64,000 nucleotides of DNA, from assembly GCF_000428745.1 (NCBI RefSeq), contig NZ_KE386795.1, forward strand, positions 208,692 to 272,691, in the 5' to 3' direction. This DNA is from Veillonella magna DSM 19857. GTDB taxonomy: Bacteria > Bacillota > Negativicutes > Veillonellales > Veillonellaceae. The notes below the pieces were generated by a model. That model was not told the origin of the DNA. It saw nothing but the letters and a program-made list of their open reading frames with translations, and did not search any database. This document shows positions 47,159 to 56,043 of this stretch, one piece after another (the first letter of the stretch is position 1; every line of letters begins with the position of its first letter). The position numbers and the translations under genes were made by a program.

Positions 47159-48261
47159 AACGGGTAATCATATCCGGTGGCGGTACCGGAGGTCATATCT
47201 ATCCGGCGATTACTATTTATAAAGAAATAGCGGCTATGACAGAAGCTGAGTTTTTGTATATCGGTACGGAACGTGGCTTAGAGGCTTCTATTGTACCTAA
47301 AGAAGGATTGCCGTTTCGCACGTTACCGGTTCAGGGGTTAGCTCGCAAGCTGTCTCTCCAAACCGCGGTGACATTAGGAAAATCGGTGGGATCTTTGTTT
47401 ATGGCCAACAGTATTATTTCCGAATTTAAGCCGGATGTGGTTATAGGTACCGGCGGTTACGTGTGTGGCCCTATATTAATGGCAGCAGCATTGCGTAAAA
47501 TACCTACATTAATTCAGGAGCAAAATGTAATTGCCGGTATTACCAATAAAATTCTCAGCCGTTTCGTCGATGTTGTGGCTGTAGGCTATGAAGAAGCGGC
47601 AGCATCGTTTAGTCATTGTAAGCGCGTTATTTACACAGGCAACCCTGTGCGACCTGAAGTCCTTATCGATTCACGCTCCGATGGTCGGCGTCATTTTAAA
47701 CTGGACGATTCCGACTTTGCCGTTTTAATTGCCGGCGGATCGCGCGGTGCACGTAGTATAAATAATGCTATGATAGAGGTGCATCGCCATTTTAAAGATA
47801 GAAAGGGTATTAAACTCATTCATGTAACCGGAAGTGCCGAATACGATCGAGTGCTAGCAGAATTGGGTGCCGAAGATGGCAACTCTTTCAGTGAGTCGTC
47901 GTTAATTTTGTCATATTTACATGATATGCCAAAAGGCTTGGCAGCAGCGGATTTAGCCGTGTTCAGAGCCGGAGCGGTAGGTCTGGCTGAGTTGACCGTA
48001 CGCGGGATACCTTCTATCTTGATACCGTATCCCTACGCGGCAGAGGATCATCAGACATATAATGCACGTTCGTTGGTAACAGCCGGAGCGGCGCGTATGA
48101 TTGTGGATAAGATGCTTACCGGTGAAGATTTAATCGGAGAAATAGAATACTTTTTAGAAAATCGAGAAGAGTTGGCGCATATGGCGTCGGAAGCCAAGGC
48201 ATTGGGACGACCGAATGCAGCAAGAGATATTGCTCAATTGGCATTGGAAATAGCAAAATAA
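47155..48261 (+). CDS. murG: MurG, lipid II synthase
   Basis: Transfers GlcNAc to lipid I on the inner face of the membrane. The 368-residue GT28 protein has the N-terminal loop SGGGTGGHIYPAI, a GTGGYVCGPIL segment, IAGGSRGARSIN and the C-terminal FRAGAVGLAELTVRG block with the UDP-GlcNAc binding region. The start overlaps the murD stop (ATGA), indicating translational coupling. Confidence 0.96.
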   Translation: MKRVIISGGGTGGHIYPAITIYKEIAAMTEAEFLYIGTERGLEASIVPKEGLPFRTLPVQGLARKLSLQTAVTLGKSVGSLFMANSIISEFKPDVVIGTGGYVCGPILMAAALRKIPTLIQEQNVIAGITNKILSRFVDVVAVGYEEAAASFSHCKRVIYTGNPVRPEVLIDSRSDGRRHFKLDDSDFAVLIAGGSRGARSINNAMIEVHRHFKDRKGIKLIHVTGSAEYDRVLAELGAEDGNSFSESSLILSYLHDMPKGLAAADLAVFRAGAVGLAELTVRGIPSILIPYPYAAEDHQTYNARSLVTAGAARMIVDKMLTGEDLIGEIEYFLENREELAHMASEAKALGRPNAARDIAQLALEIAK

Positions 48262-48282
48262 ATGTGAGGAGCGAATGCGACC

Positions 48283-49662
48283 ATGTTGGATGGTATACAT
48301 AAAATTCATTTAATCGGGATTGCCGGATCAGGCATGCGGGCAATTGCGAATATACTGATTAGTCAAGGATTTCAAGTGTCCGGATCGGATATCAAGGAGT
48401 CAGCTGTAACGGAACGTTTTCGTTCTATGGGAGCGACAATTCATATCGGACATAAGGCAGAATATGTAAACGGTACGGATGCAGTGGTTCGTTCGACAGC
48501 TATTCATGACGATAATCCTGAGTTGATGGCAGCAAAGGAAAAAGGAATTCCTATTCTTCATCGTTCGGACATCGTAAAAGCTGTACTTGATGTTACGACC
48601 GGTATCGCAGTGGCCGGTGCTCATGGCAAGACAACGACTACATCCATGCTGGGACAGATTTTTGTGGAAGCCGGTGAGGATCCTACCGTTATTATCGGTG
48701 GCGAAGTAGATTACTTGAAAGGCAGCAGCCAATGGGGGAAAGGGAAGTACAGTATTGCGGAAGCTGATGAAAGCGATGGTTCTTTTCTTAAGCTGCGACC
48801 GAAAAAAATTGTTGTAACCAATATTGAGAATGACCATATGGATCACTATGGGACCATTGAAAATTTGCATCGTGCGTTTGCACAATTCCTATCTGTATTA
48901 CCTAGTGACGGAGTAGCTGTAGTTTGTGGTGATAATACAGCGATTCAATCTATTATTCCTCAAGTAGAACGACGCTTTATCACTTATGGTCTAGGTGAAA
49001 ATAATGAGTATCGTGCACTGAATATTCATTATGAAAAGGGAAAGCTTGTGTATGATATTGCTTTCAAAGGGAATGTTATCGGTCAAATGGTATTACGCGT
49101 GCCGGGTACTCACAATGCACTTAACTCGTTAGCTGCTTTTATTATGGCGAAAGAATGCGGATTGGATGCAAAAACTATTTGTGATGCATTATCTCACTTT
49201 ACAGGTGCCAAACGTCGTTTCGAAACAAAAGGACATACGGCAGGCATATGGGTGGTTGATGATTATGCACATCACCCTACGGAGATTAATGCGACCTTGC
49301 AAGCAGCTAAGGCCTTGGAAGAACATCGGGTGATTTGTTTATTTCAACCACATCGTTATACGCGCACAAAGTTGTTGCTTTCTGAGTTTGGGAATGCATT
49401 TAAAGCAGCCGATAAAATTTATATGACAGATATTTATAGTGCCGGAGAAGATCCTATAGAAGGCATTGACGGTATGTCTATTCCTACTATGATTAAGAAA
49501 ACAACGGGACAAGACGTATGCTATGTGGCAGATATAGAAGAACTGCCTGCCCGTGTAAAAAGCGAATTACGTCCCGGGGATTTGGTAATCACCATGGGAG
49601 CCGGTTCGATTAATCAGTACGGCCCTAAATTGTTGGCACTATTAGGAGACGATAATAAATGA
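48283..49662 (+). CDS. murC: MurC, L-alanine-adding ligase
   Basis: Adds L-Ala to UDP-MurNAc. The 459-residue protein has the N-terminal HLIGIAGSGM, the ATP loop GAHGKTTTTSML (in MurC the loop reads AHGKT), EADESDGSFL, and DDYAHHPTEI. murB often follows murC; here ddl follows directly with a 4-bp overlap. Confidence 0.96.
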   Translation: MLDGIHKIHLIGIAGSGMRAIANILISQGFQVSGSDIKESAVTERFRSMGATIHIGHKAEYVNGTDAVVRSTAIHDDNPELMAAKEKGIPILHRSDIVKAVLDVTTGIAVAGAHGKTTTTSMLGQIFVEAGEDPTVIIGGEVDYLKGSSQWGKGKYSIAEADESDGSFLKLRPKKIVVTNIENDHMDHYGTIENLHRAFAQFLSVLPSDGVAVVCGDNTAIQSIIPQVERRFITYGLGENNEYRALNIHYEKGKLVYDIAFKGNVIGQMVLRVPGTHNALNSLAAFIMAKECGLDAKTICDALSHFTGAKRRFETKGHTAGIWVVDDYAHHPTEINATLQAAKALEEHRVICLFQPHRYTRTKLLLSEFGNAFKAADKIYMTDIYSAGEDPIEGIDGMSIPTMIKKTTGQDVCYVADIEELPARVKSELRPGDLVITMGAGSINQYGPKLLALLGDDNK

Positions 49663-50591
49663 AAGACAAAAAAATTGTTGTATTAATGGGTGGCCCTTCT
49701 AAGGAAGCGGAAGTATCTCGTCGTACAGGGGCTGCCATTGCCGAAGCACTGCAAAGCATTGGTTACAAGGCTGAAACGTTGGAACTTCGTCCGGCACATG
49801 TAGTTGAAGATATACGTTCTGTAGGCGGTGATGTCGTGTTTATCGCTCTTCACGGAAAATTTGGTGAAGACGGGGCTGTACAGGGAGCACTGGAAATGGC
49901 CGGCATTCCTTATACCGGTTCAGGTGTTATGGCACATGCGGTAGGGATGAATAAAAAAATCAGTAAAGATGTATTCCGCGGTGCCGGCATTCCTACGGCA
50001 TCATCCGTATCCTACAACGGTGCGGTACAAAGCGAAGAGGAAATTATTGAAGATATTCACCATCGCTTTTCCTTGCCGGTTGTATTAAAACCGGCTACAC
50101 AAGGGTCGAGTATTGGTGTGGTAATCGTTAAAGATGAGTCTACATTGGGAACAGCGGTGAAAGAAGCATTATCGTATGACCCAATCTTGGTAGTGGAAAC
50201 ATACTTGGACGGTCGGGAATTTACGGTATCCGTATTGGATGGTAAAGCATTGCCTGTCATTGAAATCAGACCGCACTCCGGTGAATATGATTACTCGTCT
50301 AAGTATACAAGCGGTGCTACGGATTATTTAGTACCGGCTCCGATTGATGAAGAATTGACGGCTACCATGCAACGTATTGGTGAAACTGTATTTAAAGAAT
50401 TACAGTGCAGCGGAACTATTCGCGTAGATGTTATGACAGACAGCCACGGTGATGCGTATGTGTTGGAATACAACACGATACCGGGAATGACGGCTACCTC
50501 GTTGGTGCCTAAAGCCGCGGGCGCATTGGGAATTGACTTTCCTACATTATGCGAAAAAATATTACAGTCTGCAGGCTTAGGAAAATTCTAG
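49659..50591 (+). CDS. ddl: D-alanine--D-alanine ligase
   Basis: Makes the D-Ala-D-Ala dipeptide used by MurF. The 310-residue ATP-grasp protein has MGGPSKEAEVS, FIALHGKFGEDG, VVLKPATQGSSIGV, and the C-terminal VLEYNTIPGMTATSLVP. Y-S-S-K sequence near the active site fits DdlB-type D-Ala rather than D-Lac ligases, although this cannot be settled by eye. Overlaps murC by 4 bp. Confidence 0.95.
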   Translation: MKDKKIVVLMGGPSKEAEVSRRTGAAIAEALQSIGYKAETLELRPAHVVEDIRSVGGDVVFIALHGKFGEDGAVQGALEMAGIPYTGSGVMAHAVGMNKKISKDVFRGAGIPTASSVSYNGAVQSEEEIIEDIHHRFSLPVVLKPATQGSSIGVVIVKDESTLGTAVKEALSYDPILVVETYLDGREFTVSVLDGKALPVIEIRPHSGEYDYSSKYTSGATDYLVPAPIDEELTATMQRIGETVFKELQCSGTIRVDVMTDSHGDAYVLEYNTIPGMTATSLVPKAAGALGIDFPTLCEKILQSAGLGKF

Positions 50592-50607
50592 GAGGATAGG
50601 GTCGCCC

Positions 50608-51642
50608 ATGAGAGAGTATAAAGGTGGTAACAGCCAGGGCGAACGTCAGTCTGAGCGACCCTGGCAAGCAGTAGCGGCTCCGGTAGTGTCTTTTGCCGAA
50701 GAATTGCGTAGACGTGGTGTTATCGTTGCCGGTGTTAATGATGACACTACGTTATCATCATCCGGTTCGGTTGCGATGACGGAGGATGACGGGCACTATA
50801 GGAATGGCGAATTTCCTGAAAACGCCTCTGACTTAGATACTACGCAAACCGAAGCTAACCAAGACAATAGAAGACGAAAAATGACAACGGATGGGCAACG
50901 GCCAATGCGAGGCAGTGGCGGAACACAGTTTCGAAAAGGCCCGCACCGTTGGCAGAGAAAAGCGATTATCAGCACGATACTGGTTATCGTGGTTCTTGCC
51001 TTGCTTTATGTATTACCGATTCCTTTGGGAACGATACAAGTAGTGGGCAGTGATAAGGTGACGGTACAGGACGTGATGGCCGCCGGAGATATTCGTTCTC
51101 CCGTTAATTTATTGCAGATTAATACGGGACGTTTGGAAGATCGATTGGCAAATGATTTACGTGTTGAAGTTGCCAAAGTTAACTATGTATTTCCTTTAAC
51201 TCTTCAAGTTAATATCACCGATAGAAAAGCATTAGCGGTAGTAACGACTAAATTCGGATTTGCGTCGATAGATAAGAACGGACAGGTAATTGCTATGGGG
51301 CCGGCTATTGAGGACACGGCAGTACCGATTATATCCGGCGTTAAGCTAGGCAATATTTTATTAGGCGATAAGCTTGATAACAAGGCAATTCACGATGCGT
51401 TGGTTTACCTGAATGCCTTGACACCGGATGGCTTAAAATCTATTGCCGAAGTCAATGTAGGTGATGAAAATCAGTTGACGGCATATACCGTAGACGGGCT
51501 TCCGCTCCGATTAGGTGATGGCTCCGAACTGGTTAAAAAAGCACAGTTAAGCGAAGAAATGATTAAAGATGTGAAAACACGCGGCGTAGCAGCACAGTAT
51601 TTAGATGTAAATGTTACGTCACCGTTTATTAAGGTGCAATAG
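50608..51642 (+). CDS. ftsQ: FtsQ/DivIB-like division protein
   Basis: Bitopic division protein that assembles with FtsL and FtsB. The 344-residue sequence has an unusually long polar cytoplasmic tail (about 118 residues, Asp/Thr/Arg-rich), one membrane helix (119-138), a POTRA domain (about 141-210), and a beta domain ending near residue 340. POTRA landmarks include IQVVGSDKVTVQDVMAAG. The ATG follows GGAGGA. Position after ddl is standard. Confidence 0.88.
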   Translation: MREYKGGNSQGERQSERPWQAVAAPVVSFAEELRRRGVIVAGVNDDTTLSSSGSVAMTEDDGHYRNGEFPENASDLDTTQTEANQDNRRRKMTTDGQRPMRGSGGTQFRKGPHRWQRKAIISTILVIVVLALLYVLPIPLGTIQVVGSDKVTVQDVMAAGDIRSPVNLLQINTGRLEDRLANDLRVEVAKVNYVFPLTLQVNITDRKALAVVTTKFGFASIDKNGQVIAMGPAIEDTAVPIISGVKLGNILLGDKLDNKAIHDALVYLNALTPDGLKSIAEVNVGDENQLTAYTVDGLPLRLGDGSELVKKAQLSEEMIKDVKTRGVAAQYLDVNVTSPFIKVQ

Positions 51643-51659
51643 ATAGGAAAGGACAAGCA

Positions 51660-52346
51660 TTGAAGCAAGGACGTTGGGCCATTGCGGCGGTAAGTATGGT
51701 ATTGGGAATCATGTTGGTTACTCAATACAGAATGACTCAGACCATTACAGAGAATAATGTGCATTTGCAGCGAGCCGGGGACTTGGCGTTACAACTTAAT
51801 GCGGCGCAAAAAGAGCGCGATGAGTTACGGGCTCAGCTGGAAAAAATAAAAAAAGGCACCACTGATGATGTTAATTCGGATTACAGTGTGTTGAAACAAC
51901 GAGCCGGCTTAACTACGGTCAGTGGTACGGGTGTTGTGGTTACTATCAATGATAGTAAAGTACCTGTTAAGGATAACGAAAACCCCAACTTATATTTAAT
52001 TCATGACGAAGATATTCTGCGCATTGTTAATGAGTTACGTGCCGGAGGTGCGGAAGCCATTGCGATAAACGATCAACGACTAATCGGTGTATCGGAAGTT
52101 CGATGTGCAGGACCGACGATTATGGTTAACGGCAAAGTGTTTGCACCGCCTTTTGTTATAAAGGCAATCGGTGATCCCAAAACATTATCTGCAGCACTTA
52201 CGATGCGAGGTGGCATTGTGGATACATTGAAATATTGGGGCATTGAGCTAAAAATCCAAAAAGAAAATCAAGTAGTAGTACCTGCCTTTAATGGTACCTT
52301 TCGAGAAGAGCATTTGACAGCTGTAAAAGAGGGGGCGACTACATGA
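51660..52346 (+). CDS. DUF881 protein (YlxW/YlxX-like)
   Basis: A 228-residue bitopic protein of the DUF881 family found before ftsA/ftsZ in Firmicutes; the role is unknown. It has one membrane helix (about 7-24), a coiled coil (about 31-64) and a compact extracytoplasmic domain with GTGVVVTINDSK and LRAGGAEAIAINDQRL. The start is a TTG with AAAGGAC 8 bp upstream. It overlaps the next gene by 4 bp. Confidence 0.88.
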   Translation: MKQGRWAIAAVSMVLGIMLVTQYRMTQTITENNVHLQRAGDLALQLNAAQKERDELRAQLEKIKKGTTDDVNSDYSVLKQRAGLTTVSGTGVVVTINDSKVPVKDNENPNLYLIHDEDILRIVNELRAGGAEAIAINDQRLIGVSEVRCAGPTIMVNGKVFAPPFVIKAIGDPKTLSAALTMRGGIVDTLKYWGIELKIQKENQVVVPAFNGTFREEHLTAVKEGATT

Positions 52347-52687
52347 TATATGTATATATAGTGTTGGGCCTGATTGTAGGTATCAGCTTAGGTTCGATAT
52401 CACCCTTGGAAATTCCGCCGGTATATGCCAAATATACATCAGTAGCATTGTTGGCTGCTTTAGACAGTGTGTTTGGCGGAACCAGGGCTGCCTTGGAACG
52501 CGTATTTGACTTGTCCATCTTTTTGACAGGATTCTTTTCTAACTCGTTGTTGGCAGCGCTACTTGTATTTTTGGGAAACATTGTCGGTATTGATTTATAC
52601 TATGTAGCATTAATCAGCTTTGGTTTACGACTCTTTCAAAATACGGCGGCGATACGACGCTTATTGCTTTCGCGCCGTACAAAATGA
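52343..52687 (+). CDS. sbp: Sbp, small basic protein (DUF1290)
   Basis: A 114-residue membrane protein of the DUF1290 family, known as Sbp in Bacillus, where it lies just before ftsA. It has about three hydrophobic segments, the FGGTRAALE loop, and the basic tail RRLLLSRRTK. Function is unknown. ftsA would be expected next but is absent; a 194-bp gap and then ftsZ follow. Confidence 0.88.
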   Translation: MIYVYIVLGLIVGISLGSISPLEIPPVYAKYTSVALLAALDSVFGGTRAALERVFDLSIFLTGFFSNSLLAALLVFLGNIVGIDLYYVALISFGLRLFQNTAAIRRLLLSRRTK

Positions 52688-52719
52688 GGAATGACTACTG
52701 GAAAAAGTAGGGGCGATAA

Positions 52720-52728
52720 TGATATAAT
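52720..52728 (+). promoter_or_regulatory. Extended -10 promoter of ftsZ
   Basis: TGA followed by TATAAT, 154 bp before the ftsZ ATG. It would give ftsZ its own transcript with a leader of about 145 bases containing the hairpin below. No good -35 is seen. Confidence 0.45.
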
Positions 52729-52799
52729 GTAAATCAGAATGCAATTATAAAGTGGAAAAACTTTGAAATCTATTGTAAAATAGACTAAACAAACTATGG

Positions 52800-52848
52800 C
52801 AAGTATTGTGTGATAATGCAGCGTTAGCAAACGCGGCTACAATACTTG
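52800..52848 (+). promoter_or_regulatory. Two-stem leader element before ftsZ
   Basis: Outer arms CAAGTATTGT (52800-52809) and ACAATACTTG (52839-52848) form a perfect 10-bp stem. Inside it, GCGTT/AACGC (52821-52834) closes an AGCA tetraloop. It ends 33 bp before the ftsZ ATG, and its lack of a T-run argues against a terminator. It may regulate ftsZ translation or mRNA stability. Confidence 0.5.
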
Positions 52849-52881
52849 TAATATCCTGCGGAAATAGGAGGAGGATCTTAG

Positions 52882-53904
52882 ATGTCGGAATTCGCAAATA
52901 TTAAGGTAATAGGTGTAGGTGGCGGCGGAAGCAATGCCGTAAACCGCATGATTGATAGTGGCCTTCAGGGTGTTGACTTCTTAGTGGCCAATACAGAAAC
53001 ACAGGCATTGGATAATTCTAAAGCAGATATTAAGATTCAATTGGGTGAAAAGCTTACAAAAGGCTTAGGTGCCGGTGCAAATCCTCAGGTAGGAGAAGAA
53101 GCAGCACAGGAAAGTCGCGAAGAAATAACTAAGGCACTTCAGGGTTCCGACATGGTATTTGTTACTGCCGGCATGGGTGGCGGTACCGGTACCGGTGCTG
53201 CACCGATTGTTGCCGAATGTGCCCGTGAAATCGGTGCTTTAACGGTAGGCGTAGTAACGAAGCCGTTTACGTTTGAAGGTAAACGTCGTCGTACACAGGC
53301 GGATAAAGGTGTTGAAATGTTGACTAGCAAAGTAGACACGATTATCGTAATTCCGAATGATAAATTGTTACAGGTAGTTGATAAGAAAACCCCGCTTAAC
53401 GAAGCATTCCGCACGGCGGATGATGTATTGCGCCAAGGTATCAAGGGTATTTCTGATTTGATTACTGTACCTGGTTTAATCAATCTTGACTTTGCTGACG
53501 TAAAAACCATTATGACTAATCAAGGTGAAGCCTTGATGGGTATTGGTGTAGGCGAAGGTGAAAATCGTGCTGTTGATGCTGCTAAGATGGCTATTAACAG
53601 TCCTTTGCTTGAAACTTCTATTGAAGGTGCAAAGGGAATTCTTTTGAATATTACCGGTAGCAGTGACTTGAGCTTGTTTGAAATTAATGAAGCAGCGGAA
53701 ATTATTTCCGAAGCTGCCGATCCGGAAGCAAACATCATCTTCGGTTCCGTTATTGACGAAAATCTCGGTGACCGTGTACAGATTACTGTAGTAGCTACCG
53801 GATTTGGTGCTTCTCACAATCCAGGACCGGACTTTGGCGGAAACCGCGCTAAACGTCCTATGTCGACAGGAGGTCTCGAAATTCCTACGTTCATGAAACG
53901 GTAG
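52882..53904 (+). CDS. ftsZ: FtsZ, division tubulin
   Basis: GTPase that forms the division ring. The 340-residue protein has [15 protein letters not shown], the tubulin signature [12 protein letters not shown] (97-108), and the T7-loop region [11 protein letters not shown]. The globular core ends near residue 308, and the conserved C-terminal peptide ([10 protein letters not shown]) starts near residue 331, so the flexible linker is only about 22 residues, much shorter than the roughly 50 of E. coli or Bacillus. No ftsA is present upstream. An AGGAGGAG site precedes the ATG. Confidence 0.97.
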   Translation: MSEFANIKVIGVGGGGSNAVNRMIDSGLQGVDFLVANTETQALDNSKADIKIQLGEKLTKGLGAGANPQVGEEAAQESREEITKALQGSDMVFVTAGMGGGTGTGAAPIVAECAREIGALTVGVVTKPFTFEGKRRRTQADKGVEMLTSKVDTIIVIPNDKLLQVVDKKTPLNEAFRTADDVLRQGIKGISDLITVPGLINLDFADVKTIMTNQGEALMGIGVGEGENRAVDAAKMAINSPLLETSIEGAKGILLNITGSSDLSLFEINEAAEIISEAADPEANIIFGSVIDENLGDRVQITVVATGFGASHNPGPDFGGNRAKRPMSTGGLEIPTFMKR

Positions 53905-53909
53905 GAGTT

Positions 53910-53925
53910 TCACAGATATCTGTGA
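53910..53925. promoter_or_regulatory. 16-bp perfect palindrome after ftsZ
   Basis: TCACAGATATCTGTGA, 5 bp after the ftsZ stop and about 48 bp before the barrel-protein ATG. It could be an operator for the downstream gene or a 6-bp stem with an AUAU loop. The half-sites point the opposite way from a CRP site. Confidence 0.45.
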
Positions 53926-53972
53926 GAAGAATATATTTTTATATTGTGTAGTAGTGCTTGGAGGGATACCCG

Positions 53973-54551
53973 ATGAATAAAACATTACTTTTGAGTGCAG
54001 TAGTGACTGCTACGGTGACCGGTGCAGCATTTGCGGCTTCCGTTCCGGTGACAGACATTAATGCAGGCCAGAGTAAGGTTGCCGTAGAATACAGCTTTGC
54101 TCAACATGCTGAGGGCAACGGCGGTTCCAACGATGGGTTTGGGGCCTCTCTATCGACTGGTTTGTCCGATAAATTGGCATTGCAGTACGAATACAGCCGT
54201 GTTAATCTTGACAAAGGCGGCGATGTGAAGGATCATCGCTTAGAAGCTGTATATAAAGTAAGCAAAAATGTTAATTTATATGGGGCAGGTACATATCTTA
54301 GAGCCGATGGTGAACATGAAACCGGTTTCCAAGGTGGCGTAATCGGTCACGTTCCTTTAGCAGATAACTTAAGAGGTTTTGCTAAGGTTGGCTTTGGTAA
54401 TGATATTAAACAAACGTATCAGATTGGTGCTACTTACGATTTGACGAACGATTTAGGCCTTAACGTATATTATCAGTATGATAAATATAGCGTTGATGGT
54501 AATGACAGCGATATTAAAGGCTTACATGCCGGTTTAGGCTATTCGTTCTAA
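53973..54551 (+). CDS. Small outer-membrane beta-barrel protein
   Basis: A 192-residue exported protein. A clear signal peptide (residues 1-22, ending GAAFAA) is followed by alternating polar/apolar strands and an aromatic C terminus (GLGYSF), the sign of a BAM-assembled barrel, probably eight strands as in OmpX/Opa-like proteins. This is a key sign of a diderm. I chose the ATG at 53973 with GGAGGG upstream. The exact family is not recognised. Confidence 0.75.
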   Translation: MNKTLLLSAVVTATVTGAAFAASVPVTDINAGQSKVAVEYSFAQHAEGNGGSNDGFGASLSTGLSDKLALQYEYSRVNLDKGGDVKDHRLEAVYKVSKNVNLYGAGTYLRADGEHETGFQGGVIGHVPLADNLRGFAKVGFGNDIKQTYQIGATYDLTNDLGLNVYYQYDKYSVDGNDSDIKGLHAGLGYSF

Positions 54552-54592
54552 GTAGGATTGGCGAAGAACGCTGAGATTACTTTACAAAGAAG

Positions 54593-54635
54593 AAAGGCTC
54601 CCGAGTACGAGTTGAACTTGTGCTTGGGAGCTTTT
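54593..54635 (+). terminator. Intrinsic terminator after the barrel gene
   Basis: A 19-bp stem (54593-54611 with 54617-54635, several G-U pairs) and a TTGAA loop, with the right arm ending in TTTT and T-rich sequence after it. It lies 41 bp after the stop. Confidence 0.8.
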
Positions 54636-54722
54636 CTTTATATTTTTATAGTTTGCTCTATATTGTATACAATATTTTTTTATAAAAATGTAAAAAACAT
54701 GGCACTTTTCATGGTTTATCCC

Positions 54723-54773
54723 TTGTATAGTGTATATATTTAGGCTATTATAAATATAGATTATTGCTATAAT
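54723..54773 (+). promoter_or_regulatory. Two candidate promoters of the aminotransferase gene
   Basis: P1 is TTGTAT (54723-54728), 17 bp, TATTAT (54746-54751). P2 is an extended -10, TGC plus TATAAT (54768-54773), 20 bp before the ATG. Confidence 0.45.
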
Positions 54774-54792
54774 GGATAGGAAGGTGTAGGAC

Positions 54793-56043
54793 ATGACTAT
54801 GAGTATGGCGGCTACGCACGCGAAAGGCAAGAAAGCAAAGGATAATATTTTTGTTATGAATTCACGTGCGCAGGAAGACGCAAAAAAAATCGGTAAGGAA
54901 AACGTATTGAATGGTACCTTAGGTTCTATTTTGGACGAAAACGGGGATATCGTTTTCTTGAAAACCGTAGAACATGAATACCTTAATTTACCGCGCAACG
55001 AATACGTAGCCTATGCTCCGATTGCAGGCTTGCCGGAATTTTTGGATGCAGCAATCAGTGAATGCTTCGGTGAATCGAAACCGGATGCATATCTTGAAGC
55101 GGTAGCGACAGCCGGCGGTACAGGTGGCATTCATCACTTGGTACATAATTATACGAATCCGGGGGATACAGTGTTGACTGCTGATTGGTATTGGGGTGCT
55201 TATCAACAGATTTGTGGCGATAATCATAGAACATTAGATACATATCAACTCTTTACACCGGATAATACGTTTAATTTTGAAGCGTTTAAAGCAAAGGCTA
55301 CAGAGATAGCTGCGAAACAGGAAAATGTAGTATGGATTTTTAATACACCGGGGAACAATCCTACGGGCTTTAGTTTAACCGAAGAGGATTGGGACAAAGT
55401 AATTTCTTTTGCAAAGGAATTGGTTGCCAAAGGGAAAAACAAGGTGATTATTGCTTGCGATGTAGCATATATTGATTATTCCGGAGAAAAGCAATCGGTA
55501 CGTCGCTTCTTTAAAAAATTTGGCAACTTGCCTAAGGAAATTCTCGGTGTTGTTTGCTATAGCTTATCCAAAGGATTTACCATGTACGGTCAGCGTGTAG
55601 GCGCTATGATCGGTATTACTTCCGATAAAGATGTACATGAGGAGTTCCATGAAATTAATCAGTTAACGTCTCGTGCAACTTGGTCTAATATTTGTAGACC
55701 GGCTATGCGCACGATGGCAAATATCGTACACGATCCGGCCAAGTTGGCAGCGTACGAAAAAGAAAGAAATGAGTATTGCCGATTAATTAACGAACGAGCA
55801 CAGATTTTCGTAGAGGAAGCAAAAGAAGTCGGATTGCCTTGTTTACCGTATTGCGGCGGTTTCTTCTTAACGATTCCGACGGAACATTCTAAGGAAGTTG
55901 TAGAAGAATTAACTAAGGAACATGTATATGTTATTCCGTTAGGACATGGTATACGTGTTGCGGCATGCAGCATTCCGAAGCGCCAGATGAAAGGTTTGGC
56001 AACGACGATGCATACGATTATGAAACGATTGGGGTATTTATAA
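54793..56043 (+). CDS. PLP aminotransferase, class I/II
   Basis: Fold-type I pyridoxal-phosphate aminotransferase, 416 residues, related to aromatic or aspartate aminotransferases. It has VATAGGTGGIHH for cofactor phosphate binding, NTPGNNPTG, the IIACDVAYIDYSG segment with the conserved Asp, and SLSKGF with K260 as the Schiff-base lysine. The amino-acid substrate cannot be told from sequence. The stop overlaps the start of the kinase-like gene by 1 bp, so the two are coupled. Confidence 0.85.
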   Translation: MTMSMAATHAKGKKAKDNIFVMNSRAQEDAKKIGKENVLNGTLGSILDENGDIVFLKTVEHEYLNLPRNEYVAYAPIAGLPEFLDAAISECFGESKPDAYLEAVATAGGTGGIHHLVHNYTNPGDTVLTADWYWGAYQQICGDNHRTLDTYQLFTPDNTFNFEAFKAKATEIAAKQENVVWIFNTPGNNPTGFSLTEEDWDKVISFAKELVAKGKNKVIIACDVAYIDYSGEKQSVRRFFKKFGNLPKEILGVVCYSLSKGFTMYGQRVGAMIGITSDKDVHEEFHEINQLTSRATWSNICRPAMRTMANIVHDPAKLAAYEKERNEYCRLINERAQIFVEEAKEVGLPCLPYCGGFFLTIPTEHSKEVVEELTKEHVYVIPLGHGIRVAACSIPKRQMKGLATTMHTIMKRLGYL

